Assembly: GCA_028673005.1 (NCBI GenBank)
Contig: CM054113.1
Coordinates: 170,083,837-170,147,836 of the forward strand
Direction: 5' to 3'
DNA from: Tanypteryx hageni
Lineage: Eukaryota > Arthropoda > Insecta > Odonata > Petaluridae
Length of the DNA stretch: 64,000 nucleotides
Of this stretch, positions 33,756 to 44,399 are shown in pieces (the first letter of the stretch is position 1; each line of letters starts with the position of its first letter). A program made the translations under genes and the position numbers. The notes below the pieces were generated by a model. It was not told the DNA's origin, ran no database searches, and was given only the letters and a program-made list of their open reading frames with translations.

Positions 33756-35911
33756 GGATCTTTTCTCCTCAAATTTCAATTTTATCTTGTTTATTTATCA
33801 AATGTGATGAAATTGAAGTAATGCTGCGATTTACAGCTCAGATCTAACTCAACCGCTGATAATAATTCGCTTCTTAAATGTTTTACTTTCCACATACCGC
33901 ATCTCATTAAAACAGAGACACCTAATAAACCATGCATCGTTGAGTCATTAGCGTTAGTATTATGGGAAAAGGAGGCTTAATATGGGGAAAATAAATTCAG
34001 ATAACGAGATTTCATTGTCGTTCTCGGTTCAGTCGCACATATTTTAACTTTTCCATTCCAAGAGATGCATCTAGATGGCTAAGCCTCCTTCTCATGACTA
34101 AATTTGCAAATTTTGTAAACAGTGAAATCTATGTAATGTTTTTAAATTTATGTATTTGAAAAAAGGCGACGAAAATAAGGCGGTGAAAAAGAAAAACTCA
34201 GGGGAAGCAAGGACAAAAGGCATGGAAGAAGATGTAGGGGAAATGGAGGAGACCAAAATAAGATATTTAAAGCGTGTTAAAGAGATGACAATTGGATATA
34301 TAGGTAAATTTATCATTATTATACAGTCAAAACACTTGGGTTTTCCAACCGTTACATCCTAACTAGGCAAAGGAAATAGAGGAAAAACTTTCAGCTGACA
34401 GACGACCTGTTAGGGAAGGAGAGTAGATAAGGTGGGCTAAGATGGAGAACTAGGTTTAATATATAATCACGAACCTGTCTGCGGACACAATAATAATAAA
34501 GACGACGATTTTGACTATTGGAGTTACTTTCATCATCAATTGCATATTAAAGTAGAGTGATGCGTAATATCGTTAAAGTGGAGGAGGTTCGGGTCCCACA
34601 ACGCAGAGAGTATTTTTCGGATCGTAGTTTCGTCGAACTTTTTCGAGAAAAGAAATCCGAAAATCCTCCAACTCAACGACCAATTACGCCGTTGCGGAAA
34701 CCTACATTCTGAGCTCAAGTTGTAGGATTTTTAGCCTTTGTGGTTGTCCATAGCGGCTACAGAATTTGTCACAGGTTACAGGCTAAGTCCCCACCGTATA
34801 TCGCACTACCAAACAAACCACTCGCTCCGCCGTTCTAGTCATGAAAAAATATTTACCCACATTTCTTCTACGAAACTTAGTGCTTACTAGTATGCATGAT
34901 AGTTAGTTATTTCCAAAAATAAAAACTTCTGACTCCATAACCATTACAAGAGAACTAGATGGTGAGAGGAAAGAAATAGTGGGAGAAAACGAAGAGAGGG
35001 AAGAAGAAACATAGATGCTGGGAAGGTTTTTAAATATAACTACTGAAAATTGGGATGAACAAGATTTGAATAGGAAGAAGAGGAATGTTAGTTAAAAAAG
35101 AACCTTGATGATAATATTCCGTAAGTGAGGTTAAAAAGATGTATTTAGTGGAATGGGAGAAAAAGAAGATAAAGCGAAATGATCCTTTCTATACACGAAA
35201 ATTCCTTAATTTTCTTCACTTCCGCGCCTTTTATTCCCTTTAACTTGTACTCAACACTCTCTTTTCGTTCTTACTTCACTTTTTCTTTCTTAAACCTGCA
35301 GTCTACATTTCTCGTCCCGATTTTTTTTTCGATAAGAAAAGAAGGAAGAGAAGGAGAAAAAGAAAGGAAGAAATGCCCATAATGTGGAAAAAGGAAAGAA
35401 AGATGAGATTGAGACTTTACGGGTGAGAAGGAGCGATATGGCTTTCACCACTTTCATTTCCTTACCTCCCCAATCTCACCTCACGAGTCCTCTCTCCTCT
35501 TTTTCACCATAAACTAATTGACCTTTGCTATAATTCCTACCAATTTCCGCTCTTTCTCAGTCGGCGCTGTATTACTTCTGAAGATTGGCAGTTAAAATAG
35601 CACCAAAGGTCATATAAATGTTAGGGAATACAAGATGCACATTAATATATCAAAGCATCCGTCCTCCGAGGTGATTCAACAAATAGTATTAGCCACTACT
35701 GAAGATGGCTGATTTGTAGTTTTTTTCGGCTTTTTATATGTCCATTCGATCCATCTAAATCATCATCAACTGGATTCTAGCCATGAGACGAACTCGATAA
35801 CAGTTTTTTCTTTTCTTTTTACTTGAAAGACTGAATGTATCTGCACTATAGCCTTTTATTTCATCCGATGAATTATTGTTCCATGATTTTTCAACCAAAA
35901 CCATAACCATA
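33756..35911. other. Spacer, no gene seen
   Basis: AT-rich, with a mild purine bias at 34150-34260, 34960-35020 and 35330-35400. No coding motif recognised. Confidence 0.45.
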
Positions 35912-35984
35912 GCACGGATAGCTCATTCGGTAGAGCATTAGGCTTTTAACCTAAGGGTCCAGGGTTTGAGTCCCTGTCCGGACG
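35912..35984 (+). tRNA. tRNA-Lys(TTT)-like gene, probably a pseudogene
   Basis: A 73-nt cloverleaf can be drawn. D-arm GCTC...GAGC; anticodon arm TTAGG-CTTTTAA-CCTAA with anticodon TTT; T-arm CAGGG-TTTGAGT-CCCTG; A-box TAGCTCATTCGG and B-box GGGTTTGAGTCC. A T run at 35989-35995 would end pol III transcription. The body matches animal tRNA-Lys, but the acceptor stem GCACGGA/TCCGGAC has mismatches at pairs 2 and 3, and TTTGAGT replaces the usual TTCAAGT-type loop, with T at the second position of the invariant TTC. It therefore looks like a decayed or retroposed copy. Confidence 0.65.
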
Positions 35985-35995
35985 GATATTTTTTT

Positions 35996-36560
35996 AGCTT
36001 GTCTTATTACAGGGACGGTAGCGTGTCTGCCACCCCTTGCAGGTTCGGCTGCTGCTGTGAACGTCGATGTGTGTGATTTTCTTTGTTACTGGTTGAGGTT
36101 TATTGCAAAATTCTGTAAAAGAATAAAACGATGACTAAAAGAATAATTTTGCACAGTTTACTCAAAATAAAAAAGTTTAGAGACAAAATATTCACCAATG
36201 CAAAAAGAAAAAATCTGTATGGCAGGAACTTATAGTATAATAATTTCATAGGAACTTGATTTGAATTTATAATTAAATATTTAATCATTAGTTCATTCTG
36301 AAATATTTTGGTTACTCAGTTCAGAAAAAATAAAGCTGGCGATTTAAAATATTTTGTATATAAAAAATTATTGCACGTATGCTATTTAGTCAAAATCCCA
36401 TTCTACTATGATATGCAGGCGTTGTCTTGCGCCGTAGCTCAAGTAGTTGCAAAAAGATGATTTTAAATTTACTTTCTGAAAGAAACAATCTCCTATTTTT
36501 CTGATAGATATTACAACATTAAATATCCATTTCCTATTGGGTGTTGCATTGGATGACACT
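35996..36560. other. AT-rich spacer, no gene seen
   Basis: ACAGGGACGGTAGCGTGTCT at about 36010-36030 follows the tRNA-like sequence and could be part of the same retroposon. Otherwise nothing is recognised. Confidence 0.4.
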
Positions 36561-37800
36561 TCCTCCTTATCTCATTCTCAACGTCTCTTCTTAGTATTAC
36601 CATCCTTTGCGTCCCAATTCCTTCCCCCTACTGCATCTTCTTCCTTCATCGTACCCTCTCTCAATTTCCTTCTTTCTTCTTTTCCATTTATATTTGTTCC
36701 ATGTCCTACCCACTCATACCTCAGATGATCCCGCTTTCTCTCTTCTCTTTTGCAGCCTCCGTGATCATTGAGCTCCGGGGTTAATCTTTTGTCAAAAGGG
36801 AAAACGAGAGAAATGGAGAGAGAGAGAGTGCGAGGGAGTGATATAGAAAGAGAAAAGGAGGGAGCGGAGATGGAGGAGTGAGAAGGGTTAAAGGAGGAAA
36901 AGAGAAGGGGAGGGGGACGTAAGAGTCGGATCTCTTCGCGGCAGAAAATTAAAAAAGAATGAGTGTATTTTCCAGAGATCAAAGAGTTCAAGGGATGGGA
37001 GAAAAGGAGAGAGAGAGCGAGGAGACGGAAGGAGGGGGAGAAGGAAGATGAGAGTGGAGAAGATATGGAGAGGAAGGGGGAGAGGAGATGGAGCGCGGGA
37101 CGGAAAAATAGAAATGGAGGTAGAGAGAAATAGAGGTAGAGGATAATGATGAGGAGATAGTAAGAGGCTGGGAAAGAGAAAGAGAGGAAGAGATAAAGCG
37201 GAATGGGAAGATAGAGAGAATGCAAGGAAGAGAGAGTAGAAGGGAGGGCGAGGAAGGAAGAGCGAAGAAGGGAGAGCAGGGAATGAAAAAAGAAAAAGAG
37301 GAAGGGGGAGAGGCGAAGGGAGGGGGAGTGGAAAGATGAGAGCGAGGAAGGGAACGAGGGATGGTAAGAGAGGCAGACGAGGCCGAGGTAGAGATCACCG
37401 ATCATAATCATGGAAAACTTAATGGGAGGGGAGAGAGAAAAGCGTTTCTGACAAAAGAGTTGAAGGCGGAGAGGCGAAAACAAACGAAAATAAAGCGAAA
37501 GAGTTTTCTGCTTATTTTTTTTGTTACGAAGAAACGAAAAAAATCATAAAACTCCGAAGTAATATGTAGAGTGTGTGTCAGAATATATGAGGCGCAGGGA
37601 TCTCTTTTTCCCATCATACTGAGAGCGACCGGGAGAGAGAGAGAGGACCCTTTGTCGCCGCCATTATGTTCAGAAATCAACTGCACTTGTACTCGATCCC
37701 ATTCCCTTGCTCTCTTTGCCTTCTCCACTCAGCTCTGCTCTCCTCTTCTCCCCCCTCGCCTCATATTTCTACACCTCCATCTCAGTTGCCTTGAATCAAG
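36561..37800. repeat. Largest polypurine tract (36800-37440) with pyrimidine flanks
   Basis: About 640 bp of almost continuous G/A on the + strand, preceded (36560-36770) and followed (37690-37790) by C/T-rich sequence. The reverse strand shows a 301-codon frame composed almost entirely of Ser, Leu, Pro and Phe; this reflects base composition and is not called as a gene. Confidence 0.85.
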
Positions 37801-38869
37801 AAAAACCACAACTACATATTATACCTCTTCCTATGTGTCGAGTTTCGTCGTAAAAGAAACTTGAATGTGTGTACATATACCGAACTGGTAGAAATGAAGT
37901 AACTCTGTTTAGCAACTTCCCACAACTAAGCGGATGGCGGTAGGAAGCAGAATATTTCAACAAACACTTCTTGTGCATTCGTAATTTTGTGAGACTAAAT
38001 TTTTGCACTGACATGTTCAGCTGTTTTTCATTACCCAAAGAGATAGTATATTCAGTTCTCTGTTCAAAACCAAGTCATGATTCATGCAAGACATTTCTTT
38101 CTCCCATTTTTCCAAAGTAAATTATCCATTGTCATTCTTGAATTTGTTATGTGTATTATATAGAAACCGAATAATAACGGCTTAAATTTACTGGACTATT
38201 ATGATTTGAATGATCTAAAACGGGTGTTTTCAAACATTCTGTAACCAATTAACCTTACATTTAAATTTTAGCCTGGAACCCTAACAAAGAAGAGGTGGTT
38301 CGACGGTGTTAGGCAAATATCATTCAATCCCAGTGTCATTGAACACCATCAAATTTAAAAATTACTAATAAAGACTTTTGTGCCCAGAGTCATGTAGTGT
38401 GATGAAAATTATGACCAATTCAGTTCCATGATGAATTATGCTCTCTTATTTATCAAAGAACAAGAAAAACACACAGAACCAAGAAAATGACGATCTGATC
38501 AGTAATTCTTTATAGCAATTTAAGTAATAATGTAATAATAACAAATTGGAGATCGTCTTAACAAGTCGGATGAGAGAGAAAGTTGGATGAGAGAGAGAGA
38601 GAGCTGGAATGGCCATTCAATATCGAAAATTATGACAAAAGTCTTATCTAAGATTCTTTACAATCCCTTTGGATTCCCACGGAACTTCGTCCCGGATGCC
38701 TGGGCGATAGCTACACCACTGGGTATGACGGTAATACAAAGTATTGTAGTGGTAAAACCCATTTGTAGAAAAAAGTCTAAAAGGATCAGATTTTCCGATT
38801 CATATAACAGAGCAAATACGAGAAACATAGGCTCTCCAGAAGGAGTGCGCAACATACTTACTATCCATA
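37801..38869. other. Spacer, no gene seen
   Basis: A 116-codon frame at 38587-38937 runs past the tip of the next transposon into its interior, so it is chance. GA repeats at 38571-38604. Confidence 0.45.
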
Positions 38870-38877
38870 ACCCACAC

Positions 38878-40386
38878 CAGGGGCGTACTAATAGGCCCCG
38901 AGATTTAGGAGGCCCCCAATCATTCAAACCGTACTAAGGCGTTTGACGCTCACTTTAGGAACCAGAAAAATGTAATTGCGACTTCTATAACGCTGAGAAG
39001 AGACATTTTTCGGCATGAAAACCAGTGCAAGATATACGTTACGATTATATGCCTTCTGACATCTCTCGCTCTTAGGCCAATGTATTTTCTCATGTGTCAA
39101 CATTTCTTTAGTGTTATATATAGCTAGGGAAGATTATCGTGCTTATTTGTGTATAGTGTTACTTGTTAAGTGAAGCATGAGGTCTGCGTCCACTGTTCGG
39201 GCTCTAAAGGATCACGATTTGAATTTAATTAGCGGTTAGCTCAGTAGTCACTACTTTAGGCCTCCAATATCATCATAAAGTAAGTTTTTTTTGTTTTCAT
39301 ATATAGATACGTACATAAGTAGATTTTGGTTGACGTGAAGTCACCTTCTTTTCGACACCACGAGTCGCCCCCGATGGGGCATAGGATTTTACAGATCGTA
39401 TTTATTCACTAGAAGATCGTACATGTATTACGACAGCAAATGTTTAACTATTTTTGACCCCCTCGTCCCTCTATGCCAGCAACCGTTAGCATTTGGGTGA
39501 CCCTCTCCCCCTTCGTTGTACCTCCCCTTTTTAACAAAAATTAGAAAGTGCATAGTTATGCATGGCAATTCTTTCTAATGTCTTCTTATAGCGTTTAAAT
39601 GCATTTTAATGCTCTTTAAAGCGCAACGAGGAAAAGCTATCAGATTAAACAAGGTAAAGTTATGTTTACCGAAAAATCAGTTAAATACGGCGAAAACACT
39701 AGGTGGAAGCTCGCTGTGGACGAGCTGTCGCGACACGTAAATAGTAAAATATTTCTTAGACAAAAAAAATCTGACGAAAGCATTGGTCATACTCCCCTTC
39801 CCCTTAAGGGGAGTTATTTACAGGTGCCAGGGGCTTAGCTACCTAATGTCCCATATGAAAAGGGGTTCTTTGAAGTGAGCTGACATCGTACAATACACGG
39901 GATCGACGGCTTTACTTCCTCGCCAAAGGAATACTTTTCATATTTTTTAGCCGTAAAATATCACCGACCTCGACCAAGAATCGAACCCGCAATACTTGAA
40001 ACCATTGACGAGTATTTCAACCACTGCTCTACCGGCGTCGATCGATAACTGTAAGTTAATAAGCATACTCAATGTCATAGAGTAAAAAATGTCTTATTTT
40101 TCTTGTCTTTATTGAATTATAAGGATTGTTAGGCATAAGATAATATTTTGAATCCATTTCTCCAAATGGATTAAAGTTAAAAAAAGAAACCAACTTATTA
40201 CTATATTTTTTTGTAATTTCAGGACTTTTCAAAATATCAGTAGCGTTTTTGTGAGGGAGGGGGAGGGGAAATTCTTCATTAATATACAGTATAAGTAATT
40301 CAGCTTGTAAAATATTTAAGATTTACATAGGGGGCTCCCGTATTATTTGCTGCGGAGGGCTCCACAGATTTTCCGGTACGCCACTG
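38878..40386. mobile_element. 1509-bp non-autonomous hAT with perfect 8-bp target duplication
   Basis: The left tip CAGGGGCGTACTAATAG (38878) and the right tip, reverse-complemented, CAGTGGCGTACCGGAAA (end 40386) agree at 10 of the first 11 bases. The 8-mer ACCCACAC flanks both sides exactly (38870-38877 and 40387-40394). Sub-terminal GC blocks (TAGGCCCCGAG..GGCCCCC; GGGGGCTCCC..GGAGGGCTCC) resemble the right end of the ZMYM1-type hAT at 29.7-32.3 kb, a plausible family source of transposase. The 1.5 kb interior has no transposase motif and contains a tRNA-like segment. Confidence 0.93.
39967..40045 (-). other. tRNA-like segment inside the hAT element
   Basis: On the reverse strand GCCGGTAGAGCAGTGG (A-box region, 40021-40036) is followed by GCGGGTTCGATTC (B-box, 39978-39990). 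Spacing is that of a tRNA promoter. Stems are imperfect, so it is a SINE head or tRNA pseudogene that was captured by, or inserted in, the transposon. Confidence 0.5.
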
Positions 40387-40394
40387 ACCCACAC

Positions 40395-40616
40395 GTCACC
40401 ATTGGGCACACTTCATGCGGCACTCTTTCTTAATTATGTAATTGAAAGATTAACATTCACAAAGTACGTCATTTTGTAAATACTGATAAAAGAGGACTAA
40501 TTTAACCTGTTTATTCTTAGTTTGCGCAATTAGGAAGCCGATTTTTTTACCACAGAAATGGTATTGCGGCCAACTCCGATTTCGCAAAAAAAATTTGGCG
40601 AATTTGAACCAAGTGC
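40395..40616. other. Spacer, no gene seen
   Basis: No feature recognised between the hAT and the LINE tail. Confidence 0.5.
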
Positions 40617-40772
40617 ATCATCATCATCCTAGGTGGTCTGTTCGTTAACAGGTCAATTATTATTCTTGGTTAAACCTGGTTCTCTACATAACTCCTATTT
40701 TCCGCAGTTGCCTTCATGTCTTGATAATTCTCTTACCCTTTCGTCTTTCAGCAGAATCTTTTTCTTACCTTT

Positions 40773-41588
40773 TTATATTTTTCCTTCCAGTTTTCCTCTT
40801 AATACGTCTTTAAACATGCTCTCTCTCTCTTCAAGTAATGTCCAATTCACTTCGCCTTCCTCTTTCTTATAGTCCGTATAATCATTAACTTCTCTCCTAT
40901 TCTTTATAGTACTTCCTCGTTTTCCATCAAATCGATCCATTTTTATCTTCAGCAATCTTCTCCGTGCCCACATTTTGAACCTTTCCAAGTATGTATTTAA
41001 TATAATTTTTTTCTTACCGTCCATGTTTTTACCCCATACATAGCTATACTCCATACCATTATCAATTTCTTGCGGATATCCTTCTTTTTATTTCCCGTAG
41101 CGGGTTTTGCTTCCTCTACTCTAGTCCTTATTTCATTGGTGTATTTTGCATCTCTTGATATGATGCTTCCAAGGTATCTAGAGTCTGAAACTTGTTCTAA
41201 TGGCTTTCTACCAATACTTATGTTCAATTTTTCTTCTTTACCCTATATTCGAATGACCTTTGATTTTTCTGTATTTATTTCCATACCGTATTTTCTTCCA
41301 GTCTATTTATCATTTTCTGGAGTTCCTTTTCTTTTCTTGCTAGAGGCACAGGATTATCCGGGGAATTTATTGCTCTTATGATCCTTCCTCCAATCTTGAA
41401 ATCTCCTGTTCCTTCTAGCGCTTCTTGCATTAGCATTTGCCCATATATATTGAATAGGATCGGCGATAGGCAACAGCCCTGTCTTACTCTTCTACCGATA
41501 TTTACTCCGCTAATGTCAACATTCTCCAATTTGGCCTTCACAACTTCATTCACGTATAGATTCTTGATCAGTTTCCTGCCTTTCCAGT
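40773..41588 (-). pseudogene. LINE reverse transcriptase C-terminal half, broken
   Basis: The reverse strand encodes GVNIGRRVRQGCCLSPILFN (motif B, about 41450-41505). A decayed motif C follows, in which YADD has become SPDN (about 41356-41367). Then come SRYLGSIISRDAKYTNEIRT (about 41130-41190), MYGVKTWTVRK (about 41010-41045) and LLKIKMDRFDGKRG (about 40910-40960). These are the thumb and cysteine/His-poor tail typical of RTE/BovB polymerases. Three frames are needed. It supplies the C-terminal part that lies outside the window for copy 1. Confidence 0.8.
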
Positions 41589-42497
41589 CAGGGCCGGCGT
41601 GGTGGGGCATGCAGGGTATGCTACGCATAGGGTCTCCCAAAATTTGCTTAGACTATAACTCACTGTCGTCGATAATTGGCATAGTATATTTATACACATC
41701 GATACAGATAAATGGGCTGCGTTAAGGAGACATATTAAGACGAAAATCAGTATCTGATGGCCACAAACTAAATTCTCTGCTGTTAAGAGAGGTAGCAATT
41801 ATATGACGCCAATTTTTATATTATCCAAAGTCTGATTGTGAGCTTTGTCAAGTGATGTATCACGGGGAAAAACTGGAAGCGTCGAGCTTCGAACATTCTG
41901 AAACTTTTTGAATGGCAGAGGGTTAAAATTTCCTTCCTCTTACAATTAGCTTTGCTAGGTCTTTCATCGAAGAAGAATCGATAGTACTACTTCTTCGTGA
42001 ATTCAGCGTCTAGCAAGCAATTATTTATCAGGTTAGTGGTTTCATTCGTAGTATAAAATTCATAAGAATAATAGCATTCTTTTAGTTCCATATTTTGTAC
42101 CATTTTATTATCTCTGTTTTCCGTTAATGGCAGTTTTACCAAAGAAATACTATTGCAAATAGACATGATTAAAATACCACCATTATTTTGACGGGCAATT
42201 ACAATAGTTAATTTAACATCCTAATAGTCACATAATATTAAAAATTGTAACAAGGACCGTAGGGCAAAAATTCGCCGCCTGAGGCATCCTCATCCATCTC
42301 CTTCCGTCTCACAGAAATAAACATCAACAAATGCATAAGGAATTGAGATTGCCGATTATAGATAAAGAGCCGCCTGTCGCCGCCGTCTCACAAGACCAGG
42401 TTACGAGACAGCCATGATTGGATCATCTTGTAAAAAAAGAAGGGGGGACCTCAAAATCGTATTTGCATAGGGGGCACAAAAGGTATCACACCGGCCG
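41589..42497. mobile_element. 909-bp non-autonomous hAT inside LINE copy 2, perfect 8-bp duplication
   Basis: TTTCCAGT occurs immediately before (41581-41588) and after (42498-42505) the block, and joining the flanks restores LINE sequence without a gap. The left tip is CAGGGCCGGCGTGGTGGG; the right tip, reverse-complemented, is CGGCCGGTGTGATACC, the same sequence with two terminal bases lost. Sub-terminal GCATAGGGT and GCATAGGGGGCAC echo each other. No transposase is encoded. The tip CAGGGCCGG is shared with 17816-18116. Confidence 0.93.
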
Positions 42498-42949
42498 TTT
42501 CCAGTTTCCACCTATATCCTTTAATATCCTTATCAGCATTAACCAATTTACTCTAATGAAGACCTAATATAGCGCTAAATTTGACGCCTTTTTCCCATGC
42601 AATTTATTAAGCGTTTTAACCTACCTTCAAAGAGGAGAAGAAAACTAAATTCTAAATAAAACAGATTGCATTGATCTACAGTCTGAGAACTCCGTGGGTG
42701 GCCTAACCGAGGCATATTTTCAAAAATGGAAATGGGTAGCTGGGAAAACCAGGAAAACCGAAAATTCCCTCGGCACACCCCTTGCATAGGTTTTCCATAC
42801 TGTAAGACACTCAACTTGGAAAGTGCCCCGATAGCCACCAACTAAATAAGAAAAGCTGAAATTCTGCCGTCCCCAATGGGATTTTAAAATTTTATGCGAT
42901 TCCATCCTTTAATGGTTTGCTGGGTTCAGTTGCTCGGTCGCAGAAAGAA

Positions 42950-44393
42950 TTTTGCAATAAGCAGAGAGGCCATCTTTGGTGGTGACTTTTCTCGACATGA
43001 TTGATTTAATTGAACGTAATACAGACGCAATATGCGTGGCTTTAAAAAATCCCTAAGATATTATGGATTAGATCTGGAGAGACTTTTGCTCTTGGGACTG
43101 ATAATTCATCTGTAATGACTGGTATTAATAATGGATTGTATGCAAAGTTAAAGAATTGAGATTCCTCATTTGCTTTATATTATGTGTGTGTGTGTGTATG
43201 CCACTCACTACAGCTTGCAATTGCACATGCTGTCCGTGAATGTCTACCACGAAATCTAGATATTTTTATTAAAGAAACATACAATTGATTCTCTCATTCA
43301 CTTATTGGACAGGGTAGGTATAGGATACTTTATTATAAAATTAACGACGGAATGGCTCCTTTGAAATTAGTTCAGTTAAGTCAGGCAAGATGGATATCAA
43401 TCGAGGTTGCAGTTGTGAGAATTCTACAGCAATAGATTGAACTTAAGTCATTTTGAAATTGTTAGTGTAACTGAGCATTGTTACACAGCTGAACTATTGT
43501 GTTCAATGTTTATCGAGGAAAAAACGTATTATTACTTTTATTTTTGAAACCTATTGTTTCAGAAGTAAAAATTGTGAACAAGAAATTTGAAGCTGAATTG
43601 CATGACACTATAAAGTTTCTGAATGACTTGGTGCATTTAATTGATTCTGTCTTCAAAATAATTATTTCAGGAAGGGAAATCACTGATAATACTGCAATTG
43701 AAAATAATTTGAACACAAACTCTTATGGTTACGAGTTTGAGAAGAAAATATCCGAGTGTAAACTTTCAGATGGAGAAGAGAAACAGATTCGCGCTAGTTG
43801 TATTTAGTTTCTTGTTGAACTCATAAAAAAACTTCGTCAAAGTTTACCAGAAAATGTGTCTACCTTACAGTTAATGTCATCTTTAAGTTTGCATGAGTGT
43901 CTGAATCCAGTAAAGCAAGATATCCTGCCTCTGGCAGAATTGTTTTTCGACGATGCAGAAAAGCTCACACGCTTTGATTTTCAATGGAAAATATTACATC
44001 TCGTTAAATCTACCGAAATCTCCGATACGCTTAAGCTTTGGGGTGAAATTACAAATTACAGAATATATCTCTCAATTAGCATGAACAGTGCTTTCAATGC
44101 CTCATTCCAATGCTGATGTAGAACGCTTGTTCACCCAAATGAATATTTTAAAATCAAAGTTACGTAACATGATGAAACTCAGCACTTTGAATTTTGGCTA
44201 TTAAATATGGTTTGCGGCACCATGGAAAATGCTGTCATAACTATGAACTGCCAAAAAGCGTTATAAGTAAAATCGGCACAAGTAATGTTTATGAAAGCTC
44301 GCCAGAACGATTAACTTTAAGAATCGCACAAGAGCAAATAACATGCAGTTACAGCAGCGATGAAGATGACTGGATTTCGGAATTTTCATAATT
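42950..44393 (+). pseudogene. hAT transposase pseudogene (C-terminal two thirds)
   Basis: Across several frames the order of hAT motifs is kept. GTDNSSVMTGINNGLYAKL (about 43092-43148) carries the second catalytic Asp. VCVCHSLQLAIAHAV (about 43187-43232) is the CxxH motif, with a GT microsatellite grown inside it. ARWISIEVAV (about 43387-43416) is the ARW block. A divergent helical region follows at 43500-44070. NADVERLFTQMNILKSKLRN (about 44106-44165) is the dimerisation motif with the third acid in VER. Stops at 43157, 43286, 43433 and 43805 and several shifts make it inactive. The N-terminal zinc finger and first Asp are missing or unrecognisable upstream. Terminal repeats were not found. 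Confidence 0.75.
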
Positions 44394-44399
44394 ACCCAT

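Larger units (their letters stand above)
40617..42554 (-). mobile_element. RTE-like LINE, copy 2, split by a hAT insertion
   Basis: Same family as 1-1899: nucleotide similarity is obvious between 1-430 and 41230-41588 plus 42498-42554. The 3' end is at about 40617, where the reverse strand ends in ATGATGATGATG, the kind of short tandem tail found in RTE elements. Reading leftward from 42554 come the end of motif A, then a 909-bp foreign block (41589-42497), then motif B, motif C, the thumb and the conserved C-terminus. The copy is truncated at its 5' side inside motif A (42554). Confidence 0.87.

Noticed and set aside
36578..37483. 301-codon reverse-strand open frame
   Set aside because: Lies inside a polypurine tract; the peptide is almost only Ser, Leu, Pro and Phe with no domain, and other frames are equally open.
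38587..38937. 116-codon frame
   Set aside because: Crosses the target duplication and tip of the hAT at 38878, so it cannot be an ancestral gene; no domain.
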